DNA of 64,000 nucleotides from Candidatus Zixiibacteriota bacterium (lineage in GTDB: Bacteria > Zixibacteria > MSB-5A5 > GN15 > FEB-12), in assembly GCA_040756055.1 (NCBI GenBank), contig JBFLZR010000001.1, positions 127,849-191,848 of the forward strand, read 5' to 3'. The position numbers and the translations under genes are program-made. Of this stretch, positions 39,955 to 48,503 are shown one piece after another. Numbering within the stretch: position 1 is the first letter of the stretch; every line of letters starts with the position of its first letter. The notes beneath the pieces were generated by a model. That model was given only the letters and a program-made list of their open reading frames with translations, did not search any database and had not been told where the DNA came from.

Positions 39955-41682
39955 ATGGATTTTCTGCCGACGACAAAACATGAGCTGAAAAGGCTCGGAT
40001 GGGATCAGCTCGATATCATTCTGATAACGGGTGACAGCTATATCGATTCGCCCTATATCGGCGTGGCCATTATCGGCAGATACCTCGTCAAACACGGCTA
40101 CCGGGTGGGCGTAATCGCGCAACCCGACATTTCATCCGACAAAGACATCACCCGGCTCGGCCAACCCCGGCTTTTCTGGGGTGTTAGCGGCGGATCGGTA
40201 GATTCCATGGTGGCCAATTACACGGCGGTCAAGAAGCGAAGAAAATCCGATGACTTCACCCCCGGCGACGTTAACAACCGTCGTCCCGACCGCGCCGTGA
40301 TCGTCTACAGCAATCTCATCCGCAAACATTTCAAAAATACCGCTCCGATTGTTCTCGGAGGGGTGGAGGCCAGCCTGAGAAGAATCGCGCACTTTGATTA
40401 CTGGTCGGACTCGATCCGCAGGTCGATTCTATTCGATGCCAAAGCCGATGGGCTCCTTTATGGCATGGCCGAGAAAGCTACATTCGAGCTGGCTAACTCG
40501 ATCCGCGGCGGCAAGGACTGGCGCGATCTCCGGGGTTTGTGCCATATCTCCAATGAATGCCCCGAAGGCTACATCCAATTGCCATCATTTGATGACGTAC
40601 AGAGTTCGAAATCCAAATTCACGGAAATGTTTCATGCGTTCTATAGGAACAACGATCCGATAACCGCAAAAGGGTTGTGCCAGTTAACCGATACGAGGTA
40701 TCTGGTGCAGAATCCGCCCGCGGAGCACCTGACGCAAGATGAACTCGATGAGATCTATGAGATGGATTTCGCGCGCGACCTTCATCCGTTCTACCGAAAA
40801 GACGGCAAGGTAAAAGCGCTGGAGACTATCCGGTTTTCGCTCACGAGTCATCGCGGATGTTACGGTGAGTGCGGTTTCTGCTCGATAGCGGTCCACCAGG
40901 GACAGACTGTGACCTGGCGCTCCGAAAATTCGATCGCGCGAGAAGCCGAAAAGTTCAAGAATCATCCGGAGTTCAAGGGGATAATCAGCGATGTTGGCGG
41001 GCCAACTGCGAACATGTACGGTTTCGAGTGCCGCAAGAAACTCAAGCAGGGTTGCTGCGATGATAACCGCTGCCTCTTCCCCGCTCTCTGCCCGGTGATG
41101 AAGCCAGACCACAGCTCGCAGATGAAGTTGCTTCAGCGTTTGAGCGAAATCAGGGGTGTTAAAAGGGTGTTTGTAGCATCGGGGATTCGCTACGATCTGG
41201 TGCTTGAAGATAAAAAGTTCGGGCGCAAGTATCTTGACCGGCTCGTCAGTCAGCACACATCGGGACAACTGAAAGTCGCGCCCGAGCACACGGAAGACAA
41301 GATTCTAAGACTGATGGGCAAGCCGGACAAAAAATCGCTTTTGCGTTTTAACCGGATGTTCGGGGAGTCTTCAAAAAATACCGGCAAGAAACAGTATCTG
41401 ACATATTACCTGATAGCGGCTCATCCGGGATGCACCGATGACGACATGAAGCGGCTCAAGAAGTTTACATCGGAAAAACTGAAGATAAATCCCGAGCAGG
41501 TACAGGTTTTCACACCGCTGCCATCGACATACTCGGCTCTTATGTACTACACGGAGCGCGACCCGTTTACGGGAAAGCGGATATTTGTTGAAAAGGACCT
41601 CCGAGCCAAGGCTCGCCAGAAGGACATTGTCACTCGCAAGACACCAACCGGCAAAAGGACACGAAAAAAGCGCGTTGAATGA
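39955..41682 (+). CDS. ygiQ: YgiQ-family radical SAM protein
   Basis: A 575-residue radical SAM protein of the YgiQ (UPF0313) family. N-terminal region V-I-I-T-G-D-like (L-I-T-G-D-S-Y-I-D-S-P) and G-V-S-G-G-S-V-D-S-M are family signatures; the SAM cluster is G-C-Y-G-E-C-G-F-C-S near residue 301, and additional conserved Cys (C-C-D-D-N-R-C-L-F-P) follow. The C-terminus is basic. The cellular role of YgiQ is not established. No ribosome site is seen before the ATG; TATAAA lies nine bases upstream at 39940-39945, so the mRNA may have almost no leader. Confidence 0.93.
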   Translation: MDFLPTTKHELKRLGWDQLDIILITGDSYIDSPYIGVAIIGRYLVKHGYRVGVIAQPDISSDKDITRLGQPRLFWGVSGGSVDSMVANYTAVKKRRKSDDFTPGDVNNRRPDRAVIVYSNLIRKHFKNTAPIVLGGVEASLRRIAHFDYWSDSIRRSILFDAKADGLLYGMAEKATFELANSIRGGKDWRDLRGLCHISNECPEGYIQLPSFDDVQSSKSKFTEMFHAFYRNNDPITAKGLCQLTDTRYLVQNPPAEHLTQDELDEIYEMDFARDLHPFYRKDGKVKALETIRFSLTSHRGCYGECGFCSIAVHQGQTVTWRSENSIAREAEKFKNHPEFKGIISDVGGPTANMYGFECRKKLKQGCCDDNRCLFPALCPVMKPDHSSQMKLLQRLSEIRGVKRVFVASGIRYDLVLEDKKFGRKYLDRLVSQHTSGQLKVAPEHTEDKILRLMGKPDKKSLLRFNRMFGESSKNTGKKQYLTYYLIAAHPGCTDDDMKRLKKFTSEKLKINPEQVQVFTPLPSTYSALMYYTERDPFTGKRIFVEKDLRAKARQKDIVTRKTPTGKRTRKKRVE

Positions 41683-42184
41683 TCCGGTGCGGATTACTTA
41701 AAGGGTAAGCGGACTAATTCTGTAGGCTTTACTGCATAGGGTATTGTACGTACCCAGTTTTATCCATGATTCTTGTACTATCGGGGGCAAAGACTTAGGG
41801 TTTGCACCTCGCGGTACACGGCTCTGCGGTCCGGGCCTCCCGGGCAATCGGGCTAATCCGTTAGCTGACTTAACGTAAACCAATCGGTCCACAAATGGCA
41901 TGCGGCTTGCTCAAAAAAAGTACAGGGCACAAAGAATACAACAACGCAGTACATTGAAGGAATGGAAGTAAATTAGCGAAACAATCTCCCTCACAAGCCA
42001 TAGCAGCTTGATTGTTTTGAAGAGAGCACGGACAACGCACATCACCTATCACTTTTCTTGATGACATTGTCACAGAGCAATCCTGCTCTGGCTGACGGAA
42101 GATCGTGTCGCACTTTTAATCGGCTCAAGAGCCGTAATTACCTTCCCCTCTTAACCTTTTAACCTCTTTGGAGGAGAGTCAACA
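41683..42184. other. Long structured intergenic region before a secreted protein gene
   Basis: About 500 bases. From 41741 to 41880 there are several hairpins: GGGTA-N7-TACCC, GCAAA-N9-TTTGC (41787-41805), CCGGG-CCT-CCCGG, and GCTAA-TCCG-TTAGC (41852-41865). Further on lie TGACA-T-TGTCA (42062-42072), CAGAGCA-ATCC-TGCTCTG (42073-42090) and CGGCTCAAGAGCCG (42121-42134). I could not match the set to a known riboswitch. A sigma-54-type promoter within it is listed separately. GGAGGAGAG precedes the gene at 42185. Confidence 0.5.
41896..41911 (+). promoter_or_regulatory. Sigma-54 (RpoN)-type promoter
   Basis: TGGCATGCGGCTTGCT matches the consensus TGGCACG-N4-TTGCW at every defined position except the C after TGGCA. 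GG and GC are separated by exactly ten bases, as required for -24/-12 promoters. Transcription would start near 41922 and give a 260-base leader with the hairpins at 42062-42134. The inverted repeats just upstream lie where an enhancer-binding activator would sit. Confidence 0.6.
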
Positions 42185-42640
42185 ATGTTTACGAGAAAGT
42201 CATGGGTGGTAGCGGTTATCTGCTTTGGTCTGCTTGCCATGGCAGCGTCGGCTTTCAGCGCTGACATCAAAGTCTACCCGCAGAACCTGAATTTGAATTC
42301 CGAAGGCGTGACAGAGCCTGTGAGAGTCGAAATCAAGGCCGTCCTTCCGATGCAGTATGCTCTGACCAACTACGAAGCCAACTTCTACATGAACAGCAAT
42401 TTCGTCGTCAGCGCTTACATGGCCGTCCAGAACGACACCACCGGTGTGGTTACCGCCTATTTCGATCGCGCGGTCATTCGCCAATACTGCATCGACAGGA
42501 ATCTTTATGGCGGAGTCTCTGTCATGGTGTCCGGCTGGTTTGACGGCACCAGCGATGTCGAGACCGCGACCTTCCCGTTTGCCGGTTTCGATTATATCGA
42601 AATAGAGGCCCACGGCATGAAGCTGGAGGCATTTGACTGA
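42185..42640 (+). CDS. Small secreted protein of unknown function
   Basis: A 151-residue protein with a clear signal peptide (MFTRKSW, hydrophobic stretch, cleavage after A-F-S-A near residue 27). The mature part is about 125 residues, beta-rich, with one Cys, and looks like a single immunoglobulin-like or similar sandwich; no domain recognised. A strong ribosome site (GGAGGAGAG), a sigma-54-type promoter and an unusually structured leader suggest tightly controlled, possibly abundant expression. It is followed by a terminator. Confidence 0.75.
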   Translation: MFTRKSWVVAVICFGLLAMAASAFSADIKVYPQNLNLNSEGVTEPVRVEIKAVLPMQYALTNYEANFYMNSNFVVSAYMAVQNDTTGVVTAYFDRAVIRQYCIDRNLYGGVSVMVSGWFDGTSDVETATFPFAGFDYIEIEAHGMKLEAFD

Positions 42641-42748
42641 GTAAACCGTCGTTCTTCACCTGAGAATCCGGTGAGGCGCGCCAAAGAGTGAGGGATATTC
42701 CCGGTGAATATCTTTTGGCGAGACATCAGACAATCTGATTCAAAATAA

Positions 42749-42778
42749 GCCGAGAGTGACGCAACAACTCTCGGCTTC
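42749..42778 (+). terminator. Hairpin terminator after the small secreted protein gene
   Basis: GCCGAGAGT (42749-42757) pairs perfectly with ACTCTCGGC (42767-42775), followed by TTCCT. A weaker hairpin, GATATTC / GAATATC with TTTT, lies upstream at 42694-42716. Confidence 0.7.
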
Positions 42779-42885
42779 CTAATTGGTTACCATACAACCC
42801 GAAATCATCCCCCTATTCGGTTGACAACCACCTGAGCGCATTGTACCTTCGCCTCGATTTTAACATCATAGAAAGGACACCCAAG

Positions 42886-44190
42886 GTGTTTAGCAGGTTC
42901 AAGAGATATTTGGCATTCTCCATAGTGACGCTCATGATTTTCACTTCAGTCGTCGCTGGTGAAGACTCACCAAAGGGGAATATTCATCCCAATTTCAGAC
43001 TCAGCTTCAGCGAGCGTTTTCGTCTGGTAAGCTGGGATAATTCCGTCAATTTGACCGACGCATCGGAGTCGGCTACAAGCTTCACCCGTCACCGCACCAG
43101 TATCATGGGCCAGTATTTCGCGCTTAATCAGTTCGAACTGGGTCTTAAGCTGACCAACGAATTCAGGCACTACTTCGTTCCGGAAAACACAGAGTTCACG
43201 TGGAACGAGATTTTTGTCGATCAATTGTACGGCCGCTGGACCAAAGGACGTTTCGCTCTGACTGTCGGGCGGCAGGATATCAAATTCGGCGAAGGGTTTG
43301 TGGTGCTCGATGGCGGACCGCTTGATGGTTCCCGTTCGGCATATTTCAACGCCGCCCGACTCGATATCAAACCCTGCCCGCAGGGGACGCTTTCACTGTT
43401 TTACCTTTACCAGCCCCGACAGGAGGATTATCTCCCGCTGATTAATGATCAGGAAAAAGATCTGGTCGAACAGGACGAAGAAGGCTTCGGAGCATATCTT
43501 TCACGCGATGTTGGCAAGGGCAACGTGCAGGCCTATTATATCCGCAAGAATATCGTGGCGGTCGACAACCAGCTCACTGAATCCGGGATAAATACGATCG
43601 GAGCACGGATCACTACTCCCCTTACACCTCAGCTTTCTGTGACTGGCGAGGGCGCCTATGAATTCGGCACTTATGGCAACATCGACCGCAAAGCTATGGG
43701 CGGTTATGCTTATGCCGACTACAATACCGGCTGGATGAAGTACCTGCCCAAGAAGCTTACAGCGGGCGGTGTTTACTTGAGCGGCGATGATCCTGAAACC
43801 GAAGATTGGGAGGGCTGGGAGCCGATGCTCGGGCGCTGGCCCAAGTGGAGCGAGTCATTTATTTACACTCTCGTTCCGGAGTACGGCGTTGCTTACTGGA
43901 GCAACTATGCCTCGCTGTTCGGCCGCGTGGAATTCGAGCCGATGGACAGAGTCAATTTCCGGTTTGAATACCAGCACCTGATGGCCCCGCAGGTGGCGGC
44001 GCTTTCGTATATGCTTCACGGCGATGGTAATAATCGTGGAGAAATGCTCATTGGCAAGTTGACATACACGATCAACGACTATTTGTCCGGCCACGTGGTC
44101 TGGGAACATTTCATTGCCGGCGACTACTATATCGACAACACCGATCCGGCCAACTGGCTGAGATTTCAGTTGATGCTGGCCGTTCAGTGA
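42886..44190 (+). CDS. Alginate-export-like outer membrane beta-barrel protein
   Basis: A 434-residue exported protein: signal peptide ending near V-V-A-G, then alternating amphipathic strands typical of a porin, with aromatic girdles and a terminal L-R-F-Q-L-M-L-A-V-Q strand. The stretch F-A-L-T-V-G-R-Q-D-I-K-F-G-E-G-F resembles the AlgE/alginate-export family. It is probably a channel for a small or sugar-like solute. GTG at 42886 is chosen for its AAAGGA at correct spacing; an upstream TTG at 42841 has none. Its end overlaps the convergent symporter gene by seven bases. Confidence 0.75.
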   Translation: MFSRFKRYLAFSIVTLMIFTSVVAGEDSPKGNIHPNFRLSFSERFRLVSWDNSVNLTDASESATSFTRHRTSIMGQYFALNQFELGLKLTNEFRHYFVPENTEFTWNEIFVDQLYGRWTKGRFALTVGRQDIKFGEGFVVLDGGPLDGSRSAYFNAARLDIKPCPQGTLSLFYLYQPRQEDYLPLINDQEKDLVEQDEEGFGAYLSRDVGKGNVQAYYIRKNIVAVDNQLTESGINTIGARITTPLTPQLSVTGEGAYEFGTYGNIDRKAMGGYAYADYNTGWMKYLPKKLTAGGVYLSGDDPETEDWEGWEPMLGRWPKWSESFIYTLVPEYGVAYWSNYASLFGRVEFEPMDRVNFRFEYQHLMAPQVAALSYMLHGDGNNRGEMLIGKLTYTINDYLSGHVVWEHFIAGDYYIDNTDPANWLRFQLMLAVQ

Positions 44191-45611
44191 GATGGCGTGA
44201 CCAGACTCACAATTGGGGTTAGCGCCAGCGACACCATCATGCCGATAGTGCCGGCTTGCGGTGATTGCATACCATCGATATAGAGATACAAACACACTGT
44301 GAGCGCTATTACCGATGAGGTGATAGCGCCTATTTTATTGGCGCGTTTGGTAAACAGTCCCCAGATAAACGGACCGAGAAAGACCGATCCGATAGCCCCC
44401 CAGGATATCCCCAGCACCGCTACAATCGTTGCCGGCTTGAAATAGGCCACGATTACCGAAAACAGCACGAAGACCGCGCTGCATATGCGCATCAGGAGAG
44501 TAAGATTACGGTCGGACACTTTTGGATTGATAAACCCGGCATAAAAATCTTTCGCGATGGATGAGCTGGAAATGAGCACGAGCGCCGCGAGGGTGGACAT
44601 CGAAGCCGCCAGAATCAGCAGCAGGATCAGCACCGAGAGCGCTTCGGGTATGACGCTTTCAAGAAGTTCCGGCATGAGAGCATCAAAAATAGGCTGGCCG
44701 TCTTCGAATGCGGCCGGGGCGTTCTCCGGCGAGAGGAAAAATCGCGTCGTAGCGCCGGTGAAATAGCCGATGCCGGTTATCAGGACCGCAAAAAACGTTG
44801 AAGCAAACATACCGACACGAATGGAGCGGTTGTCTTTGATGGCGTAGAATTTCTGCACCAGTTGGGGCATAGCCAGCGTCGCGACACTGGTCAGAAACAC
44901 CAGACTGAACAGCGGCCACCATCCGGGCGGCCCAACAATACCGACCAGCCCGGGGTTGATCTTCTTCATTCCGGCGGTGATATTGGCCAACCCCCCGCCA
45001 ACGTCGATGGTGCTATAAAGCAGGACGACAACACCAAGCGCCATGATTATCCCAAAAGCGACATCGATCATGGTCATCGACTTGTAACCACCCAATACGA
45101 GATAGATGGCAGTGAAAACTCCCATGAACAGAAGCGCCATAGTGTAATCCATATTGAAGGTCGAGCGAAACAGGTATGACAAACCCATAAAAACGGCGGC
45201 AGTGTACGGCACGAAAAAGACGAAAATGCAGATGGACGAAAACAGTTTGAAGAATTTGCTGTCATAACGCTTTTCGAAATACTCCGGCATGGTGTGAACA
45301 TCGTAGTCAATCGACATCTGTCTGATACGCGCTCCCAGAAGCCGCCAGACCAGAAAGACGCCAATCGCGGCATTGCCGGCAGCTATCCAGAGGCTGGAGT
45401 ATCCGAATCCCCACCCCACTTTGCCGGCGAAGCCGATAAAGAGCACCGCCGAGAAGTAGGCCGTTCCGTAAGTGAAGGCGGTCATCCACGGACCGACACT
45501 GCGTCCGCCGAGGAAAAAGTCGGCAAACGACTTGGTTTTACGCATACCGAGAACGCCGACGATTATGATCATCAGCGCGAAAGCGCTTATAACGGCTATT
45601 TTGAGTTCCAT
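44184..45611 (-). CDS. Sodium:solute symporter (SSS family)
   Basis: A 475-residue protein with about 13 membrane helices of the SSS family. Typical features: F-F-L-G-G-R-S-V-G-P-W near residue 33, the G-Y-K-S-M-T-M-I-D-V-A-F-G segment near 175, and A-A-S-M-S-T-L-A-A-L in helix 8-9. The cation is presumably Na+; the solute (amino acid, sugar, carboxylate) is not evident. GGAG precedes the ATG. It is convergent with the porin-like gene, so their functional link, if any, is not through a common transcript. Confidence 0.87.
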   Translation of the reverse strand: MELKIAVISAFALMIIIVGVLGMRKTKSFADFFLGGRSVGPWMTAFTYGTAYFSAVLFIGFAGKVGWGFGYSSLWIAAGNAAIGVFLVWRLLGARIRQMSIDYDVHTMPEYFEKRYDSKFFKLFSSICIFVFFVPYTAAVFMGLSYLFRSTFNMDYTMALLFMGVFTAIYLVLGGYKSMTMIDVAFGIIMALGVVVLLYSTIDVGGGLANITAGMKKINPGLVGIVGPPGWWPLFSLVFLTSVATLAMPQLVQKFYAIKDNRSIRVGMFASTFFAVLITGIGYFTGATTRFFLSPENAPAAFEDGQPIFDALMPELLESVIPEALSVLILLLILAASMSTLAALVLISSSSIAKDFYAGFINPKVSDRNLTLLMRICSAVFVLFSVIVAYFKPATIVAVLGISWGAIGSVFLGPFIWGLFTKRANKIGAITSSVIALTVCLYLYIDGMQSPQAGTIGMMVSLALTPIVSLVTPSH

Positions 45612-45789
45612 GAAGTCTCCACAATATGACTAAGTTGTTCGTCTCTTCATTGACGGAGTAATCTATTATCTGCGGCTGAATAAAACAAGTATTTAGCAGT
45701 CGATTGGCTCGTTTCGAGTTGACGCAAGTAATTAAGGATAATATATTTAAATATATCATCCAATCCACTCTTCTTGTCGGGAGGTCTTT

Positions 45790-46215
45790 ATGCGTTTCGG
45801 AGTATGTACGGGATTCTTCTGCGGCTTTTTGATAATACCTTTGGTTCTCGCCTTCATCGGCTGTTCATCCTCTGAAGAACTATTCGGTCCGGAGATAGCG
45901 TTTACTGATGGAAGCGGCGGTGACAATTTCAAACTCACCATTACAACCGACTACACCGGCACTTGCCCCCTGTCTGGAGTCGAATTTGATCTGCCGGTGG
46001 CAAGTTATGTGTTTTTCGAGGTGACAAACGCAACGGGCTATCACGTGAGAACGCTCTGGGATGGTGAAATGGTAGCGGGCACCCACACACTACTGTGGGA
46101 CGGCACTAACGATGATGGTGAAGAACTCGGCAATGCAATATATCTATATCACTTAGATGCTGAGCGGTTTTCAATGTGGATGCCGTTCCCGTGGGGAATC
46201 ACACCAGATGAGTGA
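45790..46215 (+). CDS. Lipoprotein with FlgD/T9SS-like immunoglobulin domain
   Basis: A 141-residue protein with a lipobox (L-A-F-I-G-C, lipid-bearing Cys near residue 24). The mature part contains one beta-sandwich ending H-T-L-L-W-D-G-T-N-D-D-G and A-I-Y-L-Y-H-L, the core of the FlgD-like domain used by the T9SS-tailed proteins in this window. Here the domain is tethered by lipid rather than placed as a sorting tail. GGGAGG precedes the ATG. It overlaps or closely precedes the outer membrane gene that follows. Confidence 0.75.
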   Translation: MRFGVCTGFFCGFLIIPLVLAFIGCSSSEELFGPEIAFTDGSGGDNFKLTITTDYTGTCPLSGVEFDLPVASYVFFEVTNATGYHVRTLWDGEMVAGTHTLLWDGTNDDGEELGNAIYLYHLDAERFSMWMPFPWGITPDE

Positions 46216-46231
46216 GGGAAGGATGGTGAGT

Positions 46232-46888
46232 ATGAAATTTTGGGACAAAGTGAGACGTTTGGCATCCAGCGGCCTTCTTCCTATGGCCATTGCTCTGCTA
46301 ACCCAGAGTGCGACTGGCGCAGAAGCAGTCGATGTTTCGCAGGGACAGGATCGGCGTAGCACCTTGGAAATTCAGAGTAGTTTCAACCTACCTCGTCGCG
46401 ACATTTTCAGAGACCTCTACGGGAGCGGAGTGACATTTGCGATAAGATACGAGCACAGTCTGAGCCAAAAGATTGGGTGGGGCGTACGCGTGTCCCGGGT
46501 TCAGCTCAGCGATTATGAAGACTACTCTATTGTAAAGTTGGGATATCGGGATTTTACCATCACGCCTGTGATTACGTATAACTTCGCGAAAAGCCAAAGT
46601 ATGCGGCTGTTTTCAGGTGGTGGCTTGGGACTCAGCTTCCGAAAGATCAGCCTGGATTCATACCGGTTAGACCAGTACGGAAATCCTTCATATGCATTCG
46701 TTGGCCACCAAAGCGAAGCCTCGGCATACGGCCTATTAATGCTCGGCGCAGATCTCAAGCTGGCTGGTAAGTGGTATTTCGGTGCCAGAGTAACCTATGA
46801 CAGGCATTTCTTCGGAGATGTCACCACCGGCGATTTAGGCGATACCGGCGGTTTCAACTTCGGAGGAAGCCTGGGAATCAGGTTTTAA
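46232..46888 (+). CDS. Outer membrane beta-barrel protein
   Basis: A 218-residue exported protein: MKFWDK with a hydrophobic stretch and cleavage near A-T-G-A-E-A, then eight or so amphipathic strands ending F-G-G-S-L-G-I-R-F, a typical OMP C-terminus with a final Phe. It may be an OmpA/OmpW-type small barrel. The ATG at 46232 has AAGGA eight bases upstream; the ATG at 46223 is an alternative. The 16-base gap after the lipoprotein gene points to a two-gene operon for an envelope structure. Confidence 0.72.
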   Translation: MKFWDKVRRLASSGLLPMAIALLTQSATGAEAVDVSQGQDRRSTLEIQSSFNLPRRDIFRDLYGSGVTFAIRYEHSLSQKIGWGVRVSRVQLSDYEDYSIVKLGYRDFTITPVITYNFAKSQSMRLFSGGGLGLSFRKISLDSYRLDQYGNPSYAFVGHQSEASAYGLLMLGADLKLAGKWYFGARVTYDRHFFGDVTTGDLGDTGGFNFGGSLGIRF

Positions 46889-46899
46889 GAACATCCGCT

Positions 46900-47745
46900 T
46901 CAGTGGTGAGGGCGAAGAACACGTTTGCCCAGGGCCACACCCAGATAGACAATTCCCGCGAAGATGATTATGGTAGCCCCGGCCGGAAGGTCGGGGCTGT
47001 AACTTATGGCTAATCCAAATGTCGTAAAAAGTATGCTCAGCACTGTCGCTACCCACATTGTCTGCCAGAGAGTACGCGTGAAGTGACCGGCGATGGCTGC
47101 CGGCAAAGTGAGCAGCGCGATAACCATCACAATACCCACTACATCGACCAGAATCACAACCGTCAGTCCCGTCAGCCCCAGCAGCAGCAGGTAGAAAAAT
47201 TCCGTGTTGATACCGCGGATGCGGGCGAACTCTTCATCGAAACACACCGCGAGAAACTTGTTGTAAAACAGCGCCACGGTCAGAACTATGACCCCATCGA
47301 GTATGGCAATAAGCATCAGGTCATGACCGGTGACCAACAGAATATTACCAAACAGGTAGGTCATCAGGTCGACATTGTAGCCGGGTGTCATGGAGATGAA
47401 GATAACGCCGATAGCCATACCAATGGCCCAGATAGCGCCGATAACGGTGTCTTCGCGCTCTCTTGCTTTAAGACTCACCCATCCTATAACCATCGACGCC
47501 AGCAGGGCCGCCACGATTGCCCCATGAAGCGGGCTGAGCCACGACCAGTCGTATACGGTGGCAAGATATCGGGCGAAGCCGAGTCCTCCCAGAACACTGT
47601 GGGCGATACCGCCGGCTATGTACGTGATGCGCCGGGAGACGACATAAGTACCTACCACCCCGCAGGCGACGCTCGCCAGAACCCCGGTCAGCAGGGCGTT
47701 GAACATGAAGGAGTGATGCAAAACCGCGTAGATGAAGTCCGACAT
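46900..47745 (-). CDS. Metal ABC transporter permease (ZnuB-like)
   Basis: A 281-residue integral membrane protein with about eight hydrophobic helices of the ABC-3 permease family (ZnuB/MntB). Typical landmarks: G-V-V-G-T-Y-V-V-S-R-R near residue 30, H-S-V-L-G-G-L-G and G-T-S-F-like A-I-G-M-A-I-G-V. It moves a divalent metal, likely Zn2+, across the inner membrane, driven by the ATPase encoded upstream. Last gene of a four-gene operon. Confidence 0.88.
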   Translation of the reverse strand: MSDFIYAVLHHSFMFNALLTGVLASVACGVVGTYVVSRRITYIAGGIAHSVLGGLGFARYLATVYDWSWLSPLHGAIVAALLASMVIGWVSLKAREREDTVIGAIWAIGMAIGVIFISMTPGYNVDLMTYLFGNILLVTGHDLMLIAILDGVIVLTVALFYNKFLAVCFDEEFARIRGINTEFFYLLLLGLTGLTVVILVDVVGIVMVIALLTLPAAIAGHFTRTLWQTMWVATVLSILFTTFGLAISYSPDLPAGATIIIFAGIVYLGVALGKRVLRPHH

Positions 47746-47760
47746 CGTCTAATGTTCTCC

Positions 47761-48498
47761 CTAGGTGTGCTTATCATGGCGAACCATTCTAAGGCCATCG
47801 CCATAGAGTTCGCCGAGAAATTCCTTGTCGCGGTCGGTGGTGGGATGAACCGCCACAGTTCTGTTGACACAGACTACCTGCTCGACAAAATCCGAAACGA
47901 ACGCGGGATCGTGCGAAACCATGATAACTGTCAGACGCTGATTGAGTTGCTTGAGCAGGTCGAACAGTTCTCGCTCAACGCGGCGGTCGAGGTTGGCGGT
48001 AGGCTCATCGAGAAGCAACAACTCGGGTTCACAGGCCAGCGCGCGGGCGATAAGCAAGCGCCTCTGCTGACCGCCGGACAACTCCTTGAGGGGAACATCG
48101 GCAGCTGCTTCCAACCCCACCAGACGCAGAGCCTCCCGTGCGATAGCCCGGTCCGATGATGAAAGTGAACCGGGTTTGATGCCTTGATTAAGTCTGCCCA
48201 TCATGGCAATATCGATAGCGGTGACAGGGAAATTCAGGTCCAAGTGCGCCTGCTGTGGCATATAACCAATACGCCTTCGGGCCGACTCAGCCGATTCGCC
48301 GAAGACCGCAATCGTGCCGCGCTTCGGCTTCAGCAGCCCCAGGATGAGCTTGATCAGGGTGGTCTTTCCGCCGCCGTTGGGACCGACTACCCATACGAAA
48401 TCCCTTTCTCCCACGATAAGATTCACGTTCTCCAGCACCGGCTTGGAGTTGTAGGCGAAAAAAACACCCTTGAGGTTAATGACATCTTTTGCGGCCAT
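47761..48498 (-). CDS. Metal ABC transporter ATPase (ZnuC-like)
   Basis: A 245-residue ABC ATPase. Walker A is G-P-N-G-G-G-K-T-T, the signature is L-S-G-G-Q-Q-R-R, Walker B is L-L-L-L-D-E-P and the switch His is in V-S-H-D. It is positioned between the binding-protein and permease genes. AGGAAAT before the ATG overlaps the preceding stop (TAG), six bases away. Confidence 0.93.
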   Translation of the reverse strand: MAAKDVINLKGVFFAYNSKPVLENVNLIVGERDFVWVVGPNGGGKTTLIKLILGLLKPKRGTIAVFGESAESARRRIGYMPQQAHLDLNFPVTAIDIAMMGRLNQGIKPGSLSSSDRAIAREALRLVGLEAAADVPLKELSGGQQRRLLIARALACEPELLLLDEPTANLDRRVERELFDLLKQLNQRLTVIMVSHDPAFVSDFVEQVVCVNRTVAVHPTTDRDKEFLGELYGDGLRMVRHDKHT

Positions 48499-48503
48499 AT
48501 TTC

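Noticed and set aside
41770-41880. c-di-GMP (GEMM) or another known riboswitch before the secreted protein
   Set aside because: Hairpins are present, but the conserved GEMM segments do not align on either strand, and I found no match to TPP, cobalamin, SAM or fluoride motifs.
47083-48159. A 358-codon plus-strand frame opposite the ABC transporter genes
   Set aside because: It runs across the boundary between permease and ATPase genes, both of which have clear motifs.
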